Assembly: GCA_019686135.1 (NCBI GenBank)
Contig: JADGHL010000045.1
Span: forward strand, 1-35,206
DNA length: 35,206 nucleotides
Direction of reading: 5' to 3'
Origin: Myxococcaceae bacterium
GTDB lineage: Bacteria; Myxococcota; Myxococcia; Myxococcales; Myxococcaceae
How positions within the stretch are numbered: the first letter of the stretch is position 1; the number at the start of each line of letters is the position of its first letter. Below, piece by piece: positions 1-6,899 of this stretch. A program made the position numbers and the translations under genes. The notes beneath the pieces are model-generated. The model searched no databases, was not told the DNA's origin, and saw only the letters and a list, made by a program, of their open reading frames with translations.

Positions 1-902
1 GCATCGCCGTCGTTGCAGGGCCGTTGATCGCAGTCCGGATCCGCGCAGTCGATCTTCCCGTTGCCGTCGTTGTCCACGCCGTCGTTGCACTCCGCTTCGA
101 TCGTCTGGTCCACGCAGGCGCCGTCCTGCCGGCACGTCCCACCGGCACAGGGTTCGCCCACGCGCACCGGGTAGACGCAGCCGCCCTTCGAGTCGTCGCA
201 CACACCCGGCGCCTGGAAGCACTCGCCGGGCGCCTCGGTGCAGCTCACCGGGCTTCCTCCGCCGCACACGCCGCCGCTGCACACCTCGCCCACGGTGCAG
301 GGCTGGCCGTCGTCGCAGGTGGCCAGGTCACACGCCGGCTCCCCGCAGTCCACGAGTCCGTTGCAGTCGTTGTCGAGGCGGTCGTTGCATGCTTCGGCTG
401 CGCCCGGGTGGACGGCCGGTTGTCCATCGTCGCAGTCCAGCCCGTGCGCGGCCGCCGCGCGCCAGCCATCCCCGTCTCCGTCGAACGCCGCGGGCACTTT
501 ATCGAGCGTGACGGTCACCGGAACCACCTCGCCGTCGACGAAGGTGGCCTCCACCGGATCGCTCTCCTCGTTGAGCGGCAAATCGTCCGCGTCGCAGTCG
601 CCGACGAAGCCGCGCGCGCCCACCTCGACCGTTCCCTGGAGTTCGCGGGTCCGGAAGATCGCCACGGTCAGCTCGGAACGCCCCTCCACGGGGATCCGCC
701 GGCCCGGCTGCTCGGCGCCGTCCTTCGGCCGCGCGTACACGGTGACGCAAGTCGCCTTCACGCCCGAAGCGATCGTCACCGTCACCCGGAGCGCGGATTC
801 GGAGGGCGGGGTCCCGTGGCAGCCCAGAAGAAGTAGGAGTGCGGCGGGGAGTGCCCACGCGGTATGGCTGTTCGGCCGGCCACTGCCTCTCCAGGGACAC
901 AT
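1..902 (-). CDS. MopE-type metal-binding lipoprotein (3' end outside the window)
   Basis: The frame is open from an ATG at 902-900 to the window edge, so the C-terminus is missing. The product starts with a lipoprotein signal peptide: a Leu-rich core followed by LLLGC, with Cys28 as the predicted lipidated residue. After about 100 residues of beta-rich sequence comes a run of Asp/Cys motifs around residues 138-185 (DGDGDG, LDCDDGQ, VHPGA, CNDRLDNDCNG). This is the signature of the MopE 'putative metal-binding' family. Cys-rich segments follow, and a second CNDGVDNDGNGKIDC motif lies near the edge. Proteins of this type are secreted or surface-exposed and bind calcium or copper in characterised members; the ligand here is unknown. 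A TAGAGT hexamer lies 7 nt before the ATG and no Shine-Dalgarno is visible, so the message may be leaderless. It is divergent from the lipoprotein gene at 1058. The frame and family look secure; the function is inferred. Confidence 0.85.
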   Translation of the reverse strand, partial: MCPWRGSGRPNSHTAWALPAALLLLLGCHGTPPSESALRVTVTIASGVKATCVTVYARPKDGAEQPGRRIPVEGRSELTVAIFRTRELQGTVEVGARGFVGDCDADDLPLNEESDPVEATFVDGEVVPVTVTLDKVPAAFDGDGDGWRAAAAHGLDCDDGQPAVHPGAAEACNDRLDNDCNGLVDCGEPACDLATCDDGQPCTVGEVCSGGVCGGGSPVSCTEAPGECFQAPGVCDDSKGGCVYPVRVGEPCAGGTCRQDGACVDQTIEAECNDGVDNDGNGKIDCADPDCDQRPCNDGD

Positions 903-997
903 GCGGAGGACTCTACCGCCCGGGTTCCCGGTGCCGCGAGTCGGTCGCAGCCTCGCCGGCCCGGCAATCGCATGGAGCGACTGCGGTGCACCTCGTC

Positions 998-1026
998 TTG
1001 CCCACCCCCACCTCGCGCCATAGTGT
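998..1026 (+). promoter_or_regulatory. Candidate sigma-70 promoter for the lipoprotein gene at 1058
   Basis: TTGCCC (998-1003) and TAGTGT (1021-1026) are separated by 17 bp. The implied start site is near 1033, giving a leader of about 25 nt that contains the GGAGGAG ribosome-binding site. Seen by eye only. Confidence 0.5.
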
Positions 1027-1057
1027 CGGTGCGCTTTTTCGCCCGCCTGGAGGAGCT

Positions 1058-2077
1058 GTGCGCCTGCTTCGAGCCTTCGCCGCCATCACCGCCGCCGCCG
1101 CGTTGGGCGCCTGCACGGATCCGGTCGACCGGGCCGCGAAGGAGCGCATCTTCTCGCCGGAGGATCCGCCCCGAGCGGTGGCCTCCGCGGCCGAACGTCT
1201 CCCGCCCGAAGACGTCGCATCGGATCCGCGGGTCGCGCGGCGCGTGCTCGGGATGGGCGCGGCGGAGGCGACCGAGCGGCTCGGTCCGCACAAGTACACC
1301 GCCAACGTCTCCTTCGAGTGGACCGCCGGCAAGCGCACCGTGAAGCTGCAGGAGACGCGCACGCTCATCGCCGGCCGGGGCGGCTTCGACGGGGACTTCC
1401 ACGCCATCATCGAGAACGACCGCAACCAGGGGCTGGAGGTCATCCGCGTGGGCGGCGACGTCTACGCGCGCCACCGCTTCCAGAAGTTCCGCCACCGCAA
1501 GCGCGACCGCGGCGTCGCCGAACGCGAGCGTGACGAGGTGTACGGCGCCATCCGCGACTTCGACGCGCTCTTCCGCGGGCGGCTCGCGCTCAAGCCGGTG
1601 GGGACCGCGTCCGTGGACGATCGCACCGTGTGGCGGTACACGGTGAGCCTGGCGCCCGACGCGCCCAGAGTGGCGGCTGCCTCGACGCTCCCGCCGCCGC
1701 AGTTCGCCAAAGGCGGACCGGACGCGGACACGCAACGCCGGCTGCGCTTCTTCGACCACCGCGAGCCGCTGTCGCTCTCCGGCGAAGTGATGGTGGACGC
1801 CGAGACCTCGGTCGTCCTCGAAGCGCGGCTGGAGGGCGTCCTTCAGGCGCCCGGAGACGAGGGCCAGGAGCCTGCGCGGCTGCGCCTTGTGACGACCTGC
1901 CAGGTGACGGACATCGGCAAGGATCCCGGGCTCACGGCGCCGAAGGAGTTTCTGCCCGACGAGGACAAGCCGCAGGGCCTCGCCGACGCGCTCGATCGGT
2001 TCGGCATCTCCCGCGGCGGCACCGACGGCGGCACGCCGGCCACCTCACGCGAGGACGACGGCGAAGCCGACGAGTAG
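1058..2077 (+). CDS. Predicted lipoprotein, 339 aa, function unknown
   Basis: I chose the GTG at 1058 because GGAGGAG ends just before it and because the product then begins with a clean lipoprotein signal peptide ending in LGAC (Cys19). An upstream extension of the frame exists but would bury the signal peptide. The mature protein is mixed alpha/beta and highly charged. A segment around residues 85-145 (TANVSFEWTAGKRTVKLQETR, then FHAIIENDRNQGLEVIRVGGDVYARHRF, each seen in part) looks like the start of a large lipid- or ligand-holding fold, with alternating hydrophobic strands such as FSGEVMVDAE later on. The C-terminal 30 residues are acidic and Gly/Thr-rich. It is probably anchored in an outer or inner membrane leaflet facing the periplasm. 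I do not recognise a named family. Two hairpins follow the stop codon. Confidence 0.8.
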   Translation: MRLLRAFAAITAAAALGACTDPVDRAAKERIFSPEDPPRAVASAAERLPPEDVASDPRVARRVLGMGAAEATERLGPHKYTANVSFEWTAGKRTVKLQETRTLIAGRGGFDGDFHAIIENDRNQGLEVIRVGGDVYARHRFQKFRHRKRDRGVAERERDEVYGAIRDFDALFRGRLALKPVGTASVDDRTVWRYTVSLAPDAPRVAAASTLPPPQFAKGGPDADTQRRLRFFDHREPLSLSGEVMVDAETSVVLEARLEGVLQAPGDEGQEPARLRLVTTCQVTDIGKDPGLTAPKEFLPDEDKPQGLADALDRFGISRGGTDGGTPATSREDDGEADE

Positions 2078-2114
2078 CTCGCCTGCCTTCCAGACATCCT
2101 GTGTCGTGCCGGTC

Positions 2115-2172
2115 GCACCCCTACATGATCTCGCAGCCATGTAGGTGGCCAACGCGCGACGGGTTCGTCGCG
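2115..2172 (+). terminator. Two consecutive hairpins after the lipoprotein gene
   Basis: The first hairpin pairs CCTACATG (2120-2127) with CATGTAGG (2138-2145) around a 10-nt loop; a bulge allows CACC to pair with GGTG as well. The second pairs CGCGACG (2155-2161) with CGTCGCG (2166-2172) around a GGTT loop. There is no long T-run, so either termination is of the weak GC-rich type or the hairpins act as RNA stabilisers. Termination is an inference from position. Confidence 0.45.
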
Positions 2173-2201
2173 TAACCATCCGTGCGCACTGAAATCTCGC
2201 A

Positions 2202-2771
2202 GTGGCACCGGCGTTGCTGTGCCCTTTGGGCGTGACACGTTTCGCCTTGTCCCTGTTGCTCTTCGGAGCAATGGCGCCCACCGCGCAGGCGGAGGGCATA
2301 CGGAGTCTGGGCGTAACGGTCGCACCGGGCGCACTCGCGGTGACGCGGGTGCGCTCCGGTGTAGCCACCGGGTTGAGCGGCAGCATCGACTGGGAGCTGC
2401 GCTGGCGCGACCGCTGGTGGTCGTTCGGTGGCCACCTCACCTCGAGCGGATACTTCACCGACGCCACGACTCTGCGACTTCGGCTGGGGCCGCAGCTCGG
2501 GCGGGCGCGGCCGTTCGCCGGCATGGGCGTGAGCCTGCTTTGGCCGTGGCACCCGGAGCTGCAATCCGCCGCCGGCGCCTCGGCGCTCCGGATCGGCGGC
2601 GAGCTCTGCGCGGGGGTAGGGCTGGAAATCCGGCGTCGAATGCTCGCCAGGAGCTGTATTCGGGGTATCTTGGTCTCGGCCTTCGGTTGTGACCGTGCGG
2701 TCGAAAAATTGACCGGTCGGCCCCCCTCCCTACAATCGCGGCAAATCGCGGGTCAGCCGCGTCGCACATGA
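2202..2771 (+). CDS. Small putative outer-membrane/exported protein
   Basis: The 189-residue frame opens with a GTG at 2202; a second GTG at 2232 would give a tighter signal peptide (VTRFALSLLLFGAMAP, then a TAQA cleavage site). The mature part alternates hydrophobic and polar residues with many aromatic and Gly residues (WELRWRDRWWSFGGHLTSSG, LRLRLGPQLG, FAGMGVSLLWPWHP). This fits a small outer-membrane beta-barrel. The last 45 residues (from about RRRMLARSCIRG) look unlike the rest and contain a good promoter for the next gene, so the protein may be truncated or frameshifted near its end. No ribosome-binding site is visible. The presence of an exported protein is fairly well supported; the exact start, end and function are not. 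Confidence 0.6.
   Translation: MAPALLCPLGVTRFALSLLLFGAMAPTAQAEGIRSLGVTVAPGALAVTRVRSGVATGLSGSIDWELRWRDRWWSFGGHLTSSGYFTDATTLRLRLGPQLGRARPFAGMGVSLLWPWHPELQSAAGASALRIGGELCAGVGLEIRRRMLARSCIRGILVSAFGCDRAVEKLTGRPPSLQSRQIAGQPRRT
2709..2736 (+). promoter_or_regulatory. Strong sigma-70-type promoter before the small charged protein gene
   Basis: TTGACC (2709-2714) and TACAAT (2731-2736), spaced by 16 bp, form the best sigma-70 match I saw in the window. The implied start is near 2743, giving a leader of about 65 nt before the ATG at 2810. It lies inside the end of the upstream reading frame. Confidence 0.6.
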
Positions 2772-2809
2772 GCGGACGTTCAGGTACACGGCCGCAGGGA
2801 GACGTCGAG

Positions 2810-3139
2810 ATGGCGCAGAAGTCGGGAACGGGCACGGTCGCGGTGACGGCGGAGGAGGTCCGCAGCGCTCTGGGGCGCGCACGGACGGTCACCTCGGAAG
2901 AGGAGAAGGTGCTGCGGATGCGCCACGGCGTGGGCGCGCGCACGCTGACCGAACCGCTCCCGCACGCGGCGGCCGGGAACGAGGAGCTGGAGGACGAGCT
3001 TCTGGTCATCGAGATGCAGCTGCAGCGCGCCTGGCGGATGCGGATGGCGGAGGAGAAGGCCCGGTCCGTCCCGGCGGTGGCGCCGCGTGCGTCGAAGACG
3101 AAGGACAAGATCGTCCGCGCGCTCCGGAAGAAGAAGTAG
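2810..3139 (+). CDS. Small charged protein with a sigma region 4-like motif, function unknown
   Basis: I chose the ATG at 2810 because AGGGAG lies 8 nt before it; an in-frame ATG at 2768 would add 14 residues but has no ribosome-binding site. The 109-residue product is soluble and highly charged, with a strongly basic tail (DKIVRALRKKK). A segment near residues 29-41, SEEEKVLRMRHGVG, resembles the start of region 4 of RpoD-type sigma factors (typically 'REEKVLRMRFGI'). The DNA-binding helix-turn-helix that should follow is absent and is replaced by a Leu/Glu-rich helix (NEELEDELLVIEMQLQRAW). It stands alone behind a strong promoter and is followed by a convergent peptidase gene. A DNA- or RNA polymerase-related role is only a guess from the short match. 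Confidence 0.75.
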   Translation: MAQKSGTGTVAVTAEEVRSALGRARTVTSEEEKVLRMRHGVGARTLTEPLPHAAAGNEELEDELLVIEMQLQRAWRMRMAEEKARSVPAVAPRASKTKDKIVRALRKKK

Positions 3140-3144
3140 CACCG

Positions 3145-4662
3145 CTAGCGGTTGAGCACGCTCACCAGCCGTTCGCCCACCCTCTCCAGCGCGAGCGGCC
3201 CGCCGCCGAGCTCCGCCGCCAGCGCGTCCGCGTCGTCGCGCAGCCCGCGCTCGAAGAGCGCCATCAGCCAGCGTCCCGCCGACGGGTTGCGCCAGTAGTC
3301 CTCGTCGAACCGCTCCTGGAGCGCGCGGTGCGCCTCGGCCTCCAGCGCCCACGCGCGCAGGTACCGCACCACGTACAGGTGCGGGTCCACGTCCCAGAGG
3401 AAGAACGAACGGTTGGCGGCGATGAACAGCGCGTCCGCCTGACGCTGCTCGTACTCCTCCGCGCGGTCCTTCGACGGGCCGCTCTGGTACAGCGAGCGCT
3501 CGTAGAGCAGGCGCGCGCAGTGACGGCGCACCGTGGCCAGCTCGTTGAACGCGGCGATCCGCGCCGCCTCCCGTGCCGGCGCCTGCGGCAGGCGCAGAAA
3601 GCGCTTGTGCCAGCGCTCGTCGATGAGGAAGTGGTTGAAGAGGAACGCCCACGCCTCCGCCACGGAGCGATCGCCCAGCCTCCGCTCCTCCACCGGAGCG
3701 GAGCGCGAGGTGTGCGCGAAGTGGAGCGCGTGCCCGTACTCGTGGAGCAGGGCATAGAAGTCGTCCAGCCCGTAGCCGGTCTTCACCACGAGCCGGATGT
3801 CGTCCGGCACCTTGACCTCGGCGACGAACGGGCGCGGCCGCTTCCCCGGCCGGTCCTCGGTGTCGAGCTGGATGCGTCCGTTCGCGCTGGGGTGGAAGCC
3901 CAGCTCCTCGATGCAGCGGTGGATCGCCGGCAGAAGCTCCTCACGACGGAAATGTTCGGCCAGCCACGGCGCGGCGGCGATCCGCTGAAGGTCGTGTCTG
4001 CGTGCATCGCCCGAAGGGAGCGGCCGGAGGTGCGGATCGAGCTTCTTGAGCGCGTAGGCAAACACGTCGCGGTACGCGTCCTCGGTCTGGCGGAGGAACG
4101 CTTCGCACGCGGGCACCAGCGCGCCGGCGTCGATCCCCGTGACCTCGGTGCGGAGCGCCTCGTAGGACCCGGCCCCGAGCACCTCGGCGGCACGCAGCGC
4201 CGCCTCGCGCCGGCGTGCGTACGGGCGGGCGTTCTCGGCGAGCGCATGGGCGAGCCCCTGTTCGATCAAATCGCGGCGCGGACGCGAGGGCTCCAGAGGA
4301 AGCCCGGCCACCGCCTCGTGGAAGGGCAGAACGGCGCTCTCCGACAGGCGGATCGTCGCGTTCGCCTCGAAGGTGGCGATCTCGTCGATCGCCTCGACTG
4401 CGAGCCGGTCCTCGACGAGCGTGGCGACGAGCTCGAGCAGCGCGCGCAGGCGCTTCTTCTCGTCCGCTTCGAGCGAGGAGCGGGACATCGCCTCCCGCAC
4501 CTGGGCAAAGGTCTCCGCGCGGGTGAGCTCCGGCCACGACTGCATGAGGGCGCCGATCCCCGGCGCGGCCGACAGCCCGGCGCCCTGGCGGTATTCGAGC
4601 GCGCCGAGCTCCGAGAGGAACGGCTCCACGCGGCTCCGCAGCGACTTGACCGACAGCTCCAT
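3145..4662 (-). CDS. M3-like zinc metallopeptidase (oligopeptidase-type), 505 aa
   Basis: The active-site motif HEYGH is at residues 307-311 and a downstream Glu336 lies in SVAEAWAFLFN. This is the arrangement of gluzincin peptidases of the thimet oligopeptidase/M3 type, where two His and one Glu bind zinc and the Glu in HExGH activates water. The rest is long helices, as expected for the enclosing channel of this fold. There is no signal peptide or membrane segment, so it should act in the cytoplasm on short peptides. At 505 residues it is somewhat short for classical M3 enzymes, closer to compact M3-like proteins, so the exact family (M3 or an M32-like relative) is uncertain. The ATG at 4662 has GGAGG 10 nt upstream, and a TAGCTT hexamer (4690-4695) may be its -10 element. 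It is convergent with the small gene ending at 3139 and divergent from the RluA gene. Confidence 0.85.
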   Translation of the reverse strand: MELSVKSLRSRVEPFLSELGALEYRQGAGLSAAPGIGALMQSWPELTRAETFAQVREAMSRSSLEADEKKRLRALLELVATLVEDRLAVEAIDEIATFEANATIRLSESAVLPFHEAVAGLPLEPSRPRRDLIEQGLAHALAENARPYARRREAALRAAEVLGAGSYEALRTEVTGIDAGALVPACEAFLRQTEDAYRDVFAYALKKLDPHLRPLPSGDARRHDLQRIAAAPWLAEHFRREELLPAIHRCIEELGFHPSANGRIQLDTEDRPGKRPRPFVAEVKVPDDIRLVVKTGYGLDDFYALLHEYGHALHFAHTSRSAPVEERRLGDRSVAEAWAFLFNHFLIDERWHKRFLRLPQAPAREAARIAAFNELATVRRHCARLLYERSLYQSGPSKDRAEEYEQRQADALFIAANRSFFLWDVDPHLYVVRYLRAWALEAEAHRALQERFDEDYWRNPSAGRWLMALFERGLRDDADALAAELGGGPLALERVGERLVSVLNR

Positions 4663-4785
4663 GTCCCGTTGTGCCTCCTGCGGCGGCGCAAGCTAGAGCA
4701 GCCCGGCCTTCTTCAACAGTTGGCGCGAACGTGGATTTCGTGCGGGCTACACCTGCCGCCGCGGACATGCTTAGTGTCGCCCCGG

Positions 4786-5673
4786 ATGAAGCGCCGCACC
4801 TTCCGCGTCGATCGCCGGGGTCTTCTCGCCGCGGCGGTGGCGCACGGGCTTTCGGCGGACGACGCGGAGGCCCGGGCGCTGATCGCCCGGGGCGCCGTCT
4901 ACCTCGACGGCCGCCGCTGCCTGAGCCCCGCTGCCCCCGTTGGCGCCGGACAGACGGTGATGGTCGTGCTGGAGGAGCGCGGCCAGCCGGCGCTCGCGGC
5001 GCCCGCGCCCCCTGTGCCGCTTCGCATCCTGTTCGAGGACGCCCAGGTGCTCGCGGTGGACAAGCCCGCGGGGATCACCGCGCAGCCCACGCCTTCGCGC
5101 GTCGGCGAGAGCCTGGTCGATCTCGCGTCGCACCACCTGGGGCGGACCGCCGGACTGGTGCACCGGCTGGATCGCGAGACGAGCGGCGTCACGGTGTTCG
5201 GCAAGACGCCCGAGGCGACCCGCGCGCTCGCGGCGGCGTTCCGCAAGGGGACGGCCCGAAAGCAGTACCTGGCGATCGCCGCGGGCGAATTGCCTGAACG
5301 GGGCGTCATCGATCTCAAGCTGTCGCGCGATCCGAAGCGCCCCGGCCGGTTCCGGGCCAGCCCCATCGCGAACGGGGTGACGGCACGGACGCGGTACGAA
5401 CGCCTGGGCGCTGTACCGGGCGTGGTGGTGGTGGCCCTCTTCCCCGAGACGGGCCGCACCCATCAGCTCCGCGCGCACCTCGCCGCGCTCGGCGCGCCGA
5501 TCGCCGGCGACGTTCTCTATGGAGGCCCGCGCGAGCTGTTGGGTTTCCCGGCTCCCCGCGTCCTGCTCCACGCGCAGCGCCTCGTGGTGCCGCACCCGGC
5601 GACGGGCGCGCCGCTGGAGCTGGAGAGCCCGGTCCCGGACGAGCTCCAGCGCTTCGTCGATCGGATCCGCTGA
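4786..5673 (+). CDS. RluA-family 23S rRNA/tRNA pseudouridine synthase
   Basis: The 295-residue protein has an N-terminal S4-like RNA-binding segment (about residues 8-65, with ARALIARGAVYLDGRR) followed by the pseudouridine synthase domain. Motif II is HRLDRETSG at residues 126-134, with Asp129 the catalytic residue that attacks the target uridine. Other family motifs are ILFEDAQVLAVDKPAG before it, and ETGRTHQLRAHLAALGAPIAGD after it. The protein isomerises a uridine in rRNA or tRNA; which position cannot be told here (RluA, RluC, RluD and related enzymes share these motifs). The frame is open far upstream, but the ATG at 4786 is where family similarity starts. It has no Shine-Dalgarno but has TAGTGT 8 nt upstream, so a leaderless message is likely. 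Confidence 0.93.
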   Translation: MKRRTFRVDRRGLLAAAVAHGLSADDAEARALIARGAVYLDGRRCLSPAAPVGAGQTVMVVLEERGQPALAAPAPPVPLRILFEDAQVLAVDKPAGITAQPTPSRVGESLVDLASHHLGRTAGLVHRLDRETSGVTVFGKTPEATRALAAAFRKGTARKQYLAIAAGELPERGVIDLKLSRDPKRPGRFRASPIANGVTARTRYERLGAVPGVVVVALFPETGRTHQLRAHLAALGAPIAGDVLYGGPRELLGFPAPRVLLHAQRLVVPHPATGAPLELESPVPDELQRFVDRIR

Positions 5674-5679
5674 GCGTCG

Positions 5680-6877
5680 CTACAGCACGCAGCCCGGCTG
5701 GGCCTCCACGCTCCCGAACAGAAGCCGCTGCACCTCCACCCGCTCGCGCTCCCAGAAGCACAACCAGCTCGCCTCGCGCAGGTACCCGTACTGGTAGACG
5801 GTCTGGTTCGGCGCATTCAGCAGCAGCCTTCTCGAGGGGCCGTCGTGCAGATCGGCGTGGCGGCGCGAGACGATCGCTCGCGCCTCGCCCAGGATGGCCA
5901 GCGCGTCCGCGACCCGGCCTCCGTCCGATCCCGAGTCGGCGTCGTTCTTCACCGCCTCGTAGAGCGCGCGGATGTAGCGGGCGCGCGCCAGCGTGATGGC
6001 CACGCCGTCGCGGACCTCGGCGAAGAACGGATCGCTCTGCACCGGCGGCAGCGCTTTTATCTTCTCGAGCAGTGGGGCGAGCCGGTCCTCCAGCGTGTGG
6101 AGCGGCGCCAGCACCGAGGTGGCGAAGGCGGTGCGCTCCTCGGGCGACATCCCGTGCAGATCGGAGAAGGACACCCGGTCGGGCTGGGAGATGATCCCCA
6201 CGACCTTCCCGGCATCGAGCAGCTGATCGCGCCCGGCGAGGTACGCGGCGGCGCGGTGGACGATCAGCGCCTCGTGCTCGGCCTCCCCGACCTCTGCGAT
6301 CGCCTCCGCCAGCGCCCGTCCGTCCTCCCCCCATGGGGCGAACATCTCGTCCAGCGGCGCCCGCCAAGTGTCCGGGAGCCGGAAGCCCATCCGGAGCGTG
6401 GCCACGTCCGTCTGCCAGTAGCCCCACTCCCAGCCCGAGCTGAACAGCGCGTGCTCGCAAGGAGCCTGCGCCCGGCACCTCCTTCGGCGCGACCAGCGGC
6501 GAGGGAAGGTGCGTGCGGCGCGGATGGAAGAACCGGACGCCCGCCGCCTCCAGCACCTGGGACAGGCCGTACTGCAGGCCGAGCACGTCCTCCGCGTGGA
6601 CGAGGTACTGACCGTTGCTGCCGTCGATCCGGAACGACCCGGGCGCGCAGGGACACCCCTCCAGCCCGCGGGCCAGCGCGATCCGGAAGCCCGCGCCGGA
6701 CACGCTGGCGGCGGGATCATCCACTTCGTCAATCGTCAACCCGTCGATCGGCGTGAGCTCGAAGTAGCGATCGACCAGCCCGCGGTCTGTGGGCGTGACC
6801 ACCACCGTCAAGGGTGGAGGATCCATGCAGGCCGTCAGCACGATGGCGGACGCAAGGACGACGAGGGGAGCGCGCAT
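5680..6877 (-). pseudogene. Frameshifted lipoprotein gene, probable glycosidase-like or DUF4838-type remnant
   Basis: Two overlapping frames make one gene. The N-terminal part starts at ATG 6877 with a lipoprotein signal peptide (ASAIVLTAC, Cys17). About 110 residues follow that look like the alpha/beta 'GH20b/alpha-glucuronidase N-terminal' type domain (LGLQYGLSQVLEAAGVRFFHP). Near 6440-6480 the reading shifts by one base into a second frame starting with SSGWEWGYWQTD and ending at 5680. This second part is all-helical and ends with AQPGCVL. The total span is not a multiple of three. In family members as I know them a large central domain should separate these two parts. Here they almost touch, so an internal deletion together with a frameshift is likely, though a sequencing error cannot be excluded. 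The family assignment is tentative; the split frame is plain to see. Confidence 0.75.
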
Positions 6878-6899
6878 CGCGTGTAGACTGCCACGCCCA

